A stretch of 7,319 bases of DNA from Ruminococcus flavefaciens (GCA_002348905.1 DEBW01000195.1:1-7319); one strand, 5' to 3'; positions 1 to 6,325 are shown, counted from the stretch's first letter. Notes: generated by a model not told the origin, from the sequence alone. Numbers and translations: made by a program.

Positions 1-105
1 AAGGTACAGAACGCAAGCGAGCTTATGAGCGAGTGCCCGTCACCAGTTGACAAGGCTAACCTTGACGTACTTGGTATCGCTGTTACAAAGACTGAGGAAG
101 ATTAA
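1..105 (+). CDS. C-terminal fragment of an unidentified protein
   Basis: Frame 1 is open from the left edge to a TAA at 103-105 and encodes the last 34 residues of a protein ending in VTKTEED. Codon use (GCT, CTT, AAG, GAC, AAC) matches the genes downstream, so this is very likely a real gene cut by the window edge. The fragment has no motif I can assign to a family, and I give no function. No hairpin with a T-run follows the stop, so some transcription could read through into greA, although greA has its own promoter 20 bases further on. Confidence 0.75.
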   Translation, partial: KVQNASELMSECPSPVDKANLDVLGIAVTKTEED

Positions 106-125
106 GACTAACGCAAATGCCTGTC

Positions 126-154
126 TTGACAATTGAGGTATTTTGTGATAAGAT
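126..154 (+). promoter_or_regulatory. Sigma-A promoter for greA-lysS
   Basis: A perfect -35 TTGACA (126-131) is followed after 17 bases by TAAGAT (149-154), preceded by TGA, which gives an extended -10 (TGn). A second -10-like box, TAAAAT, lies at 154-159 but would need a 22-base spacer. Transcription would start near 161, leaving a leader of about 38 bases before the greA start. No riboswitch or T-box could fit in that leader. The positions are read directly; promoter activity is inferred. Confidence 0.7.
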
Positions 155-198
155 AAAATGTACTATGTTCCATAATTTTTATTAAGGAGTTGTTTTTT

Positions 199-666
199 AT
201 GGGTAAGCAGATGTCAAGATCAAGCTACGAAAAACTTGTTCTGGAGCTTGATGACCTTAAAATCAATAAACGTAAAGAAGTTGCTGAGCGTCTTAAAGTT
301 GCCCGTTCCTACGGTGACCTTTCAGAAAACGCTGAGTACGATGAAGCTAAAAACGAACAGGCTATACTCGAAGCTAAAATTTCCGAGTTACAGCATACTA
401 TAGACAACGCCGACATTATCGAGGACTCTAATATCTCCGTTGATGAGATAGGTATGGGTTCTGTTATCAAGATAAAAAGAGTTGGTACTGACAAGATCGA
501 GACTTTCACTATCGTTGGTACTAACCACGTTGACGTAAGAAATCACATGATCTCTGACGAATCACCTATCGGCAAGGCTGCTATGAAGAAGAAAGTCGGA
601 GACGTATTTCTCGTTGAAGCTCCTGCTGGCGAGCTTCGTTTCGAGGTCGTAGAGATCTCAAAATAA
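199..666 (+). CDS. greA: Transcription elongation factor GreA
   Basis: This encodes 155 residues, the usual GreA size. GreA enters the secondary channel of RNA polymerase and stimulates cleavage of backtracked nascent RNA, rescuing stalled complexes. Residues 1-75 form the N-terminal antiparallel coiled coil. Its tip carries the family signature GDLSENAEYDEAK at 39-51, with the acidic residues D40 and E43 that act at the polymerase Mg2+. Residues 80-155 form the FKBP-like C-terminal domain, including ISDESPIGKA at 118-127. I chose the ATG at 199 because AAGGAG at 184-189 lies 9 bases upstream. An in-frame TTG at 190 directly abuts that Shine-Dalgarno and is unlikely to be used. lysS follows after 24 bases, so the two are probably cotranscribed, a common arrangement in Firmicutes. 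Confidence 0.96.
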   Translation: MGKQMSRSSYEKLVLELDDLKINKRKEVAERLKVARSYGDLSENAEYDEAKNEQAILEAKISELQHTIDNADIIEDSNISVDEIGMGSVIKIKRVGTDKIETFTIVGTNHVDVRNHMISDESPIGKAAMKKKVGDVFLVEAPAGELRFEVVEISK

Positions 667-690
667 TCCCCGAAAGGACGTTTTGTAATA

Positions 691-2304
691 ATGAGCGAAA
701 ATCAGACAAATCCGGCTGTTCCGGCTGAGGAAGAACAGGATATAAATATACTCAAGAAGGACAGACTCGACAAGCTCGCTGCCCTCCGTGAAGGCGGCTG
801 TGACCCTTTCCAGATAACAAAGTATGACGTTACAGGCAAGGCTGCTGACCTCAAGGCTGAGTATGAGGCAAAAGAGGCTGAACTTATCGCTGCTGCCGGC
901 GGCGACGAAGAAAAGCTCAACGCTTCACTTGAAGCTCTCCATGAGAATATCGTAAGCATTGCCGGACGTATTATGAGCTGGAGAGATATGGGCAAGGCTA
1001 ACTTCATTGATGTACGTGACAGCTCTGACCGTATTCAGGTGTACGTGCGTTCAAACGATGTAGGCGCTGACCTCTTCAAGGAATTCAAGAAAAAGTGGGA
1101 TATCGGCGATATCATCGGCGTTGAAGGCTTTGTTTTCAGAACAAGAAAGGGCGAGATCTCTATCCATGCAAAGAAGATAGTTCTCCTTTCAAAGTCACTC
1201 CTTCCGCTTCCTGAAAAGTGGCACGGTCTTAAAGATACTGACACAAGATACCGTCAGCGTTATCTCGACCTTATCATAAATCCAGAGGTAAAGGATACTT
1301 TCGTAAAGCGTTCAAAGATAATTGCTTCTATCAGACGCTACCTCGATAATCAGGGCTTCATGGAGGTTGAGACTCCAATGCTCGTTTCAAATGCCGGCGG
1401 TGCTGCTGCAAGACCTTTCGAGACACATTACAATGCTCTCGATGAGGAAGTTAAGCTCCGTATCAGTCTCGAACTCTACCTCAAGAGACTTATTGTCGGC
1501 GGACTTGAAAGAGTTTACGAGATAGGCAGAGTTTTCAGAAATGAAGGCGTTGACACCCGTCACAATCCTGAATTTACTCTCATGGAACTTTATCAGGCTT
1601 ATACCGATTATTATGGTATGATGGATCTCACTGAGAATATGTTCCGTCATGTTGCTCAGGAGGTTTGCGGTACTACCTGCGTACCTTACGGTGAGTACAT
1701 GATCGACCTTGGCAAGCCTTTCGAGAGACTTACCATGATTGATGCTGTCAAGAAGTACTCCGGCGTTGACTTCAACGAGATAAATACCCTTGAAGAAGCT
1801 CGCAAAATAGCTGATGAAAAGGGCGTTGAGTACGAGGACAGACACAAGAGAGGCGATATCCTCAACCTCTTCTTCGAGGCTTTCGTAGAGGAACACCTCA
1901 TTCAGCCTACATTTATAATGGATCACCCGATAGAGATTTCACCTCTTACTAAGAAGAAACCTGACGCTCCTGATTATGTTGAGCGTTTCGAGTTGTTCAT
2001 CACAGGTCGTGAGATGTGTAATGCGTACTCTGAGCTTAACGATCCTATCGACCAGCGTGAGCGTTTCAAGGCTCAGGAAGAAGCTCTCAGCCAGGGTGAC
2101 GAAGAAGCTAATCGCACAGACGAGGACTTCCTCCGTGCGCTTGAGATCGGTATGCCTCCTACAGGCGGTATCGGCTACGGTATTGACCGTCTTGTAATGC
2201 TTCTTACAAACAGCGCATCTATCCGTGATGTACTTCTCTTCCCGACTATGAAGTCTCTCCCTGCAAACAGCGGCAGACCTGAAAAGGAAGAAACAGAAGA
2301 ATAA
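691..2304 (+). CDS. lysS: Lysyl-tRNA synthetase, class II
   Basis: LysRS activates lysine with ATP and charges tRNA-Lys in the cytoplasm. The product has 537 residues. An N-terminal anticodon-binding OB fold covers about 88-165 (IVSIAGRI...GEISIHAKKIVLL). The class II catalytic core follows, with motif 1 around FMEVETPML (223-231), motif 2 at 282-304 (FRNEGVDTRHNPEFTLMEL, holding the catalytic arginine) and motif 3 GIGYGIDRL at 493-501. The lysine-pocket region ELFITGREMCNAYSELNDP (434-452) is intact. It is about 35-40 residues longer than the roughly 500-residue Bacillus type. The extra length lies in the N-terminal tail, an acidic/alanine-rich stretch near 55-86, and an acidic C-terminal tail. 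The Shine-Dalgarno AAAGGA (673-678) has a rather long 12-base spacer to the ATG. Expression probably comes from the greA promoter. A terminator follows 12 bases after the stop. Confidence 0.97.
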   Translation: MSENQTNPAVPAEEEQDINILKKDRLDKLAALREGGCDPFQITKYDVTGKAADLKAEYEAKEAELIAAAGGDEEKLNASLEALHENIVSIAGRIMSWRDMGKANFIDVRDSSDRIQVYVRSNDVGADLFKEFKKKWDIGDIIGVEGFVFRTRKGEISIHAKKIVLLSKSLLPLPEKWHGLKDTDTRYRQRYLDLIINPEVKDTFVKRSKIIASIRRYLDNQGFMEVETPMLVSNAGGAAARPFETHYNALDEEVKLRISLELYLKRLIVGGLERVYEIGRVFRNEGVDTRHNPEFTLMELYQAYTDYYGMMDLTENMFRHVAQEVCGTTCVPYGEYMIDLGKPFERLTMIDAVKKYSGVDFNEINTLEEARKIADEKGVEYEDRHKRGDILNLFFEAFVEEHLIQPTFIMDHPIEISPLTKKKPDAPDYVERFELFITGREMCNAYSELNDPIDQRERFKAQEEALSQGDEEANRTDEDFLRALEIGMPPTGGIGYGIDRLVMLLTNSASIRDVLLFPTMKSLPANSGRPEKEETEE

Positions 2305-2316
2305 TCCAGTTATAAC

Positions 2317-2356
2317 AAAAGACCTTGACTGCATTTGAGCGGTCAAGGCCTTTTTT
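2317..2356. terminator. Bidirectional rho-independent terminator, lysS / CPBP gene
   Basis: CCTTGAC (2323-2329) pairs with GTCAAGG (2342-2348), closed by a T-G pair around a 10-base loop. After one A-C mismatch the stem continues through G-C and AAAA/TTTT. A run of six T (2351-2356) serves the + strand. On the - strand the stem is followed by TTTTGTTAT. The CPBP stop codon (2355-2357) overlaps the T-run, so this hairpin ends both convergent genes. Confidence 0.88.
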
Positions 2357-3254
2357 AGTCTTCATCTAAAGTTTCAAATTCCATACTGTCCCTTTTGACA
2401 TCGAAGAACAATATAAGTGCGGCGCATACCGCCATAGGGAATACGCTGACAAGTCCGACGTTGCACGGTCCGAATATCGTGTGCAGTTTTGACGCCCCAA
2501 AATAGTCGATACCAAATATAGAATTTTCTGCTCCGTGAAATATTGCGGGCAGCCAGATGCATTTTGATTTTTCGTAAAGGTGGTAGGAAATTATGCCGGT
2601 CGAAACAGTAAAGACGCAGAATGCTACAGGGCCAAGAAAAGGAGCGCCGACATATTTTGTGCCGTATTCATATCCGACAAGGCATATCAGCGGAAAGTGC
2701 CATACGCCATGGATAATGCCGCCGATGAGCACTCCCTTTGTTCTGCCAAGACCTGATACAAGTTCAGGGAACATAAAACCTCTCCAGCCGATCTCCTCGC
2801 CAAGTCCCATAAATACAGCTATAAAAAAGTTGAAAGAAGTCATTGAGAAAAAGTTTTCCTTCAATACAAAACCGATAAGCGAACTGCCGCTTTCCTCAAT
2901 TTGCTTATAAGCGGAAGGTTTGATTTCCTTCATAAATTCGCCTGAAAGGTCAAGTTCTTCAGGGAAAACAGCATAATAGCAGAAGCTTCCGGCAATCTGA
3001 AAAAGAGTCGGCGTTACCCAAGCCAGTAATATAAGCTTCCAGTTTTGGTCAAATTTCGGCAGCCAGCCCATTTTGCGAAAATCCGCTTTTGCAATAAGAG
3101 CACCTATTGCAGGTATGAACATACTCGCAGAGATTGCGTAACTAAAGCTCATCATGCCGGCGATGTTTTCATTTTTTAGGTCATTTGCGCCAACAAGTTC
3201 GATTATCCATGACACAACAAAGGTGAAAACTATGTATTTAGTGAATTTTGACAT
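2355..3254 (-). CDS. CPBP-family intramembrane metalloprotease (CAAX/Abi type)
   Basis: This is a 299-residue multi-span membrane protein of the CPBP (CAAX protease and bacteriocin-processing) family, intramembrane enzymes with a glutamate/histidine active site. Numbering below is from the ATG at 3254. The motifs are EEIGWRG (EExxxR, about 153-159), HGVWH (about 182-186) and IFHGAEN (about 238-244), so all expected catalytic residues are present. Hydrophobic spans lie near 6-21, 36-56, 74-97, 140-150, 174-195, 208-223 and 264-285. The frame stays open to an ATG and a GTG further upstream (3263, 3266). The ATG at 3252-3254 is preferred because AAGGTGAT sits 7 bases before it, and the upstream starts would lie inside that Shine-Dalgarno. 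Family members act in bacteriocin self-immunity, prenyl-protein processing or unknown roles. The neighbours give no substrate, and no bacteriocin or peptide gene is visible here. Confidence 0.9.
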   Translation of the reverse strand: MSKFTKYIVFTFVVSWIIELVGANDLKNENIAGMMSFSYAISASMFIPAIGALIAKADFRKMGWLPKFDQNWKLILLAWVTPTLFQIAGSFCYYAVFPEELDLSGEFMKEIKPSAYKQIEESGSSLIGFVLKENFFSMTSFNFFIAVFMGLGEEIGWRGFMFPELVSGLGRTKGVLIGGIIHGVWHFPLICLVGYEYGTKYVGAPFLGPVAFCVFTVSTGIISYHLYEKSKCIWLPAIFHGAENSIFGIDYFGASKLHTIFGPCNVGLVSVFPMAVCAALILFFDVKRDSMEFETLDED

Positions 3255-3261
3255 TGATATC

Positions 3262-3269
3262 ATCACCTT
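3262..3269 (-). promoter_or_regulatory. Ribosome binding site that decides the CPBP start
   Basis: Read on the - strand this is AAGGTGAT, followed by 7 bases and then ATG at 3252-3254. It contains the alternative GTG (3264-3266) and abuts the alternative ATG (3261-3263). Neither alternative has a recognisable Shine-Dalgarno of its own, so the shorter protein is favoured. Confidence 0.7.
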
Positions 3270-3270
3270 G

Positions 3271-3307
3271 AAAATAATAATAGTTATAAAGATACTATTA
3301 TTATTTT
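3271..3307. repeat. Perfect 14-bp inverted repeat, candidate operator of the CPBP gene
   Basis: The left arm AAAATAATAATAGT (3271-3284) is the exact reverse complement of the right arm ACTATTATTATTTT (3294-3307), 14 of 14, around a 9-base spacer. The dyad overlaps the predicted - strand -10 and covers the predicted start site down to about +25, where a repressor would bind. A transcript starting near 3296 would contain almost none of the right arm, so a DNA operator is more likely than an RNA hairpin. No regulator gene is adjacent, so the cognate protein is unknown. AT-rich sequence raises the chance of accidental dyads, though 14 perfect pairs is long. Confidence 0.6.
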
Positions 3308-3330
3308 ACCACATCTGAGAAAAAAAGCAA
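3303..3330 (-). promoter_or_regulatory. Predicted sigma-A promoter of the CPBP gene
   Basis: On the - strand, TTGCTT (3330 down to 3325) is a weak -35. After 16 bases comes TAAAAT (3308 down to 3303), preceded by TGG as an extended -10. The start site would fall near 3296, giving a leader of about 42 bases. The weak -35 with an extended -10 overlapping a large dyad suggests a regulated promoter. Confidence 0.5.
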
Positions 3331-3378
3331 CAAAATCAATTTATTTTATATATTTAATTTTAGCGTGTTGTATTTTTC

Positions 3379-3407
3379 TTGACATAAGGCTGTAAAAATG
3401 CTATAAT
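3379..3407 (+). promoter_or_regulatory. Consensus sigma-A promoter of the coiled-coil membrane protein gene
   Basis: TTGACA (3379-3384), 17 bases, then TATAAT (3402-3407): both boxes and the spacing match the consensus exactly, and TGC before the -10 adds an extended element. Transcription would begin near 3413, about 29 bases before the ATG at 3442. A promoter this close to consensus predicts strong, largely constitutive expression. Confidence 0.88.
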
Positions 3408-3441
3408 CTTTTTTGTAATCATTTTCAACAGGAGTTTTACT

Positions 3442-3504
3442 ATGAAAAATAACGAACAGCAGGACGAGAAACTGCACATAACCAAAAGCGTATTTGAGAC
3501 CTAA
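3442..3504 (+). CDS. 20-residue upstream ORF, probably the separated 5' end of the next gene
   Basis: The ATG at 3442 has the best initiation context in this region: AGGAG at 3430-3434 with a 7-base spacer, just downstream of a consensus promoter. It encodes 20 polar residues (MKNNEQQDEK, then LHITKSVFET) and stops at TAA 3502-3504. The same frame continues without any shift as KDMQEKADEEARL and on to the stop at 4329. One base change in the stop (for example CAA to TAA) would account for the break and would rejoin a 295-residue protein. It may be a nonsense mutation, a sequence error, or a short leader whose translation feeds reinitiation at 3511. It does not look like an attenuator peptide: there is no run of one amino acid and no hairpin after it. 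Confidence 0.5.
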   Translation: MKNNEQQDEKLHITKSVFET

Positions 3505-3510
3505 AAGGAT

Positions 3511-4329
3511 ATGCAGGAGAAAGCCGATGAAGAAGCTCGGTTGCGTCGAGAAGAGCTTGAGCATCAGCGTGAGCAAAAGAGAAAAAAGGCTGAAGAAGCT
3601 CATGACAAGCGTCTTGAAAAAGAGCGTCTTGAACTGCTGAAGCTTAAATCAGGAGTTATCGAGGAAAGCGAGATCATACGTGAGGATTCTCACGAGGAAA
3701 TCGAGCAGACATTCTGGCAGAAAGTCGGCAGTTTCTTCTATCTCAACAAGTGGTGGCTCGGTATGGGAACGGTTTTTGCGGTGATCGCAGTTTTTCTCAT
3801 CAGCGACCTTATTGCAAAGCCTCGTCCGGACATGGTAGTGCTGCTTATCGGCAATAATCAGGCTCTCGGAGAAGCCTCGCAGTTAAAGGAGTATCTTGAA
3901 GAGTTCACGCCTGATAACAACAATAATGGTAAAATACTGACATCGGTGTACTATATACCGTATACCGGAAGCGCTAAAGCTGATTTTGCAAACAGTGTGA
4001 CTACAAAGCTTTCAGCTGAATTGCAGTCTGCTGAATCAGTTATAATCATCGGCAACAATAAGATAGGCGAGGTGGTAACTCCAGAGGAGACATTCACTGA
4101 TCTTTCAGAGTTGTACCCTGATAATGAGCACGTTGAAAAGTACTATTTTATGCTTAAAGATACTGGTTTTGCTGAAAAAGTTGGTATACCCGAAAGCGAA
4201 CTTTCAGATGATTGGTTCATAGCGATAAGAAAACCGCAGGCTCTTTTATACAGCGATGCTGACGACATGAAGGAGACTTACGACAAGGATTTTGCAACAT
4301 TTGATTCTATAATAAAAGACCTTTCATAA
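3511..4329 (+). CDS. Coiled-coil, single-pass membrane protein of unknown function (5' end possibly broken)
   Basis: This encodes 272 residues. Residues 1-46 are a highly charged helix (repeated E/K/R, few hydrophobics) typical of a coiled coil. An acidic linker (50-66) follows, then one transmembrane span at about 81-102 (WWLGMGTVFAVIAVFLISDL). The remaining 170 residues are soluble, alternating strands and helices, with two matching elements: VVLLIGNN (109-116) and VIIIGNN (177-183). By the positive-inside rule the coiled coil is cytoplasmic and the C-terminal domain external. An Asp/Asn-rich DNNNNGK (135-141) could be a metal-binding loop. I recognise no named family; similar unnamed membrane-anchored proteins are, from memory, common in Clostridia. 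The ATG at 3511 has AAAGGA only one base upstream, too close to work well, and lies 6 bases after the in-frame TAA at 3502. Expression may therefore rely on reinitiation, or the gene may be a young pseudogene. Confidence 0.75.
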   Translation: MQEKADEEARLRREELEHQREQKRKKAEEAHDKRLEKERLELLKLKSGVIEESEIIREDSHEEIEQTFWQKVGSFFYLNKWWLGMGTVFAVIAVFLISDLIAKPRPDMVVLLIGNNQALGEASQLKEYLEEFTPDNNNNGKILTSVYYIPYTGSAKADFANSVTTKLSAELQSAESVIIIGNNKIGEVVTPEETFTDLSELYPDNEHVEKYYFMLKDTGFAEKVGIPESELSDDWFIAIRKPQALLYSDADDMKETYDKDFATFDSIIKDLS

Positions 4330-4331
4330 AG

Positions 4332-4368
4332 AAAAAAGCTGCCGTAAACGATACGGCAGCATTTTTTT
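4332..4368. terminator. Bidirectional rho-independent terminator, coiled-coil gene / sulP
   Basis: GCTGCCGTA (4338-4346) pairs perfectly with TACGGCAGC (4352-4360) over 9 bp with a 5-base loop. Seven T follow on the + strand (4362-4368), and six A precede the stem (4332-4337), giving a T-run on the - strand. It lies 2 bases after one gene's stop and 12 bases from the other's, so it serves both convergent genes. Confidence 0.93.
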
Positions 4369-4380
4369 GTGGTATAATCA

Positions 4381-6069
4381 TTACTTTTTAGCGTTTTCAA
4401 GTTCTTCTGCACGTACAAGAGCAGTATCAATGTGCGAGCAGAAGTTTTCCTTGCCCACGAGTTCAACAAGACCTGCTTTTTCCATAGCCTTCATAGGCTG
4501 CTCGTTAACGTGGGAGAATACAACATTTACGTTCTGCTTTTGGCATCTCTTTACGATACGTGTAAGAGCCTCAACTCCGGTAGCGTCAACAGCCGGAACA
4601 TTTCTCATACGGATGCAGAGAACGTCGATCTTCTGTTCATCGAGCATATACTTGTACTTGTCGGCAGCAGCAAAGAACATAGGGCCATTTATCTCATAAA
4701 CACGGGTATTCTTTGGTATCTTCTTGAGAAGGATATTGTCCGGATCAGTGTCCTCATCATCAACGTCGATCCATGCATGAGCCTCTGTAACGTCAGCCAT
4801 GCGCTTCATGAAGAGGAGTGATGAAAGTACAAGACCGATACCGATAGCAACAACAAGGTCAAATACAACAGTGAGTATCAGAGTTACGAAAAGTACAGCT
4901 ATATCGCTCTTCGGAGCAGTTTTTACAGTATTTCTAATATTTCTCCAGCCGCACATATTGTAAGCAACGATGAAGAGTATAGCAGCGATAGTCGGCATTG
5001 GGATGTATTTAGCATAAGGCATAAGGATAACGAGTATCAGAAGTACAACTATGGAGTGTACCATACCGGCAACAGGTGTACGTCCGCCGTTCTTGACGTT
5101 TGCAGCAGTACGTGCGATAGCTCCGGTAGCCGGAATACCGCCGAAAAGTGCAGAGCCGATATTAGCAGCACCCTGAGCAACAAGTTCCATATTTGAGCGG
5201 TGCTTTGAACCTATCATACCGTCAGCAACAACACATGAGAGAAGTGATTCAACGGCTGCAAGAACTGCGATAGTGAACGCATTCGGGAGCATAGCCTTTA
5301 CTCTTGCGAAAGTTACGGCAGGCATAGTAAAATGCGGAGGTGCAGATGAGATATCGTAAAGTGAACCGATAGTATTTACTTCCATGCCGGAAAGATTCAC
5401 GATGAGTGAACCTGCGATAACAGCGATAAGGGAAGCCGGTACTTTTTCAAGCTTTTTAGGCCAAAGGATAAGTATAGCCAGTGATATTACGCCGACTAAA
5501 AGAGCCTGCCAGTTGAGTGAATCAAGGTTGAATATGATAGCTTTTACCTTGTCAACGGTCTCTATAGGAGGCTCGTCTACGCCTTTTACGAACGAAAGGC
5601 CAAGAAAGTCCTTTATCTGTCCGACGAGAATGGTCACAGCGATACCAAAGGTAAAACCGCTTGTGATAGTACCCGGTATGTATTTGAGGAGTGCACCGAA
5701 TTTGCAAAGTCCCATAATTATGAGAATAACACCAGCCATAATGGTCGATATGATAAGACCGTCCATTTTCTCGGTAGCCACGATACCTGCAACTATCGTT
5801 GCAAAAGCGGCGGTAGGACCTGCGATCTGAACTCTGCTTCCACCGAGGAACGAGACTATGAATCCTGCAACGATAGCGGTGTAAAGTCCCTGTTCAGGGC
5901 CGACTCCTGAAGCAAGAGCAAGTGCTATCGAAAGCGGCAGGGCAATTATAGCCACGATCACTCCGGCAACAAGGTCTTTTACAAACTGTGAAGCGGAGTA
6001 GTTCTTCATGACGGAGAACAGTTTCGGTTTAAGTTTTTCTTCTGTTGGTTTAAGCGTTTTTGATTCCAT
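4381..6069 (-). CDS. SulP/SLC26-family anion transporter with C-terminal STAS domain
   Basis: This encodes 562 residues, the usual SulP length. The SulP membrane domain spans about 25-422. The N-terminal part contains DLVAGVIVAIIALPLSIALA (32-51) and the conserved GGSRVQIAGPTAAF (76-89). Later comes GGIPATGAIARTAANVKNGGRTP (310-332), a family hallmark near the substrate site. A cytoplasmic STAS domain (about 450-555) holds the VPAVDATGVEAL loop (491-502) and resembles anti-sigma antagonists. SulP proteins carry sulfate, bicarbonate, C4-dicarboxylates or other anions. The sequence does not settle which, and no sulfate-assimilation or carbonic anhydrase gene is adjacent. An acidic stretch DVDDEDTDPD (435-444) links the two domains. 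The ATG at 6067-6069 is preceded by AGAGG (6077-6081) with a 7-base spacer. The gene has its own promoter and is divergent from glnN. Confidence 0.95.
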   Translation of the reverse strand: MESKTLKPTEEKLKPKLFSVMKNYSASQFVKDLVAGVIVAIIALPLSIALALASGVGPEQGLYTAIVAGFIVSFLGGSRVQIAGPTAAFATIVAGIVATEKMDGLIISTIMAGVILIIMGLCKFGALLKYIPGTITSGFTFGIAVTILVGQIKDFLGLSFVKGVDEPPIETVDKVKAIIFNLDSLNWQALLVGVISLAILILWPKKLEKVPASLIAVIAGSLIVNLSGMEVNTIGSLYDISSAPPHFTMPAVTFARVKAMLPNAFTIAVLAAVESLLSCVVADGMIGSKHRSNMELVAQGAANIGSALFGGIPATGAIARTAANVKNGGRTPVAGMVHSIVVLLILVILMPYAKYIPMPTIAAILFIVAYNMCGWRNIRNTVKTAPKSDIAVLFVTLILTVVFDLVVAIGIGLVLSSLLFMKRMADVTEAHAWIDVDDEDTDPDNILLKKIPKNTRVYEINGPMFFAAADKYKYMLDEQKIDVLCIRMRNVPAVDATGVEALTRIVKRCQKQNVNVVFSHVNEQPMKAMEKAGLVELVGKENFCSHIDTALVRAEELENAKK

Positions 6070-6103
6070 AATAATACCTCTTTTCTATTTCACGAACCTA
6101 AAT

Positions 6104-6133
6104 ATTATACTACTATTTATTAGTGAATTTCAA
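6104..6133 (-). promoter_or_regulatory. Predicted sigma-A promoter of the sulP-type gene
   Basis: On the - strand, TTGAAA (6133 down to 6128) is followed after 18 bases by a perfect TATAAT (6109 down to 6104). Transcription would start near 6097, leaving a short leader of about 28 bases before the ATG at 6069, with no room for a riboswitch. Confidence 0.7.
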
Positions 6134-6138
6134 GAGAT

Positions 6139-6199
6139 TTTAAGCGATATCGCAAAAATTGTCGAATTGAACACATTAATTTAAACGCTATCGAGAAAA
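6139..6199. repeat. Pair of 20-bp imperfect direct repeats between sulP and glnN
   Basis: TTTAAGCGATATCGCAAAAA (6139-6158) and TTTAAACGCTATCGAGAAAA (6180-6199) match at 16 of 20 positions and start 41 bases apart, close to four turns of B-DNA. The first copy contains the perfect 10-bp palindrome GCGATATCGC (6144-6153). The copies lie just upstream of the sulP -35 and about 100 bases upstream of the glnN -35, so they could bind a regulator of sulP, or of both genes. The remainder of the intergenic region, about 6200-6290, is AT-rich with nothing I can name. Confidence 0.35.
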
Positions 6200-6296
6200 G
6201 TAATGCATTTTTTGAGAGAAAAATTAAAAGCTTACTAAAATTATGAGCATATATAATAATTATAAGTGCCAAAAGGCTGAAATTAAAAAGCGAATA

Positions 6297-6325
6297 TTGA
6301 CCGGAATGAATAAATATGTTATAAT
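6297..6325 (+). promoter_or_regulatory. Predicted sigma-A promoter of glnN
   Basis: TTGACC (6297-6302), 17 bases, then TATAAT (6320-6325), with TGT directly before the -10 as an extended element. The start site would lie near 6331, giving a leader of about 30 bases. The sequence resembles a strong vegetative promoter, so nitrogen control, if any, would probably be by repression or at the enzyme level. Confidence 0.8.

Noticed and set aside
1387..1926. 179-codon open frame on the - strand within lysS
   Set aside because: It lies wholly opposite a well-conserved lysS region that includes motif 2, has no plausible ribosome binding site or motif, and is explained by codon bias of the + strand gene.
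1939..2346. 135-codon open frame on the - strand over the lysS 3' end and terminator
   Set aside because: It covers lysS motif 3 and would start from within the coding region, has no promoter, and its product has low-complexity shadow composition.
3442..3504. Leader-peptide attenuator or riboswitch upstream of the coiled-coil gene
   Set aside because: The 20-codon ORF has no run of a regulatory amino acid, and no terminator or antiterminator hairpin lies between 3413 and 3511.
3346..3603. 85-codon - strand open frame rich in Leu/Phe
   Set aside because: It is antisense to the charged coiled-coil region and to the consensus promoter. A complement of Glu/Lys codons gives Leu/Phe, which explains the apparent hydrophobic protein.
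4373..4378. TATAAT on the + strand just after the second terminator
   Set aside because: There is no -35 at a proper distance (the terminator hairpin occupies that place) and no + strand gene downstream before 6362.
5384..5830. 148-codon + strand open frame within sulP
   Set aside because: It is fully antisense to the SulP membrane domain, with no ribosome binding site and no recognisable product.
6252..6257. Second TATAAT upstream of glnN
   Set aside because: No -35-like box lies 16-18 bases upstream. TTGAGA at 6212-6217 is far too distant, and the 6297-6325 promoter is much better.
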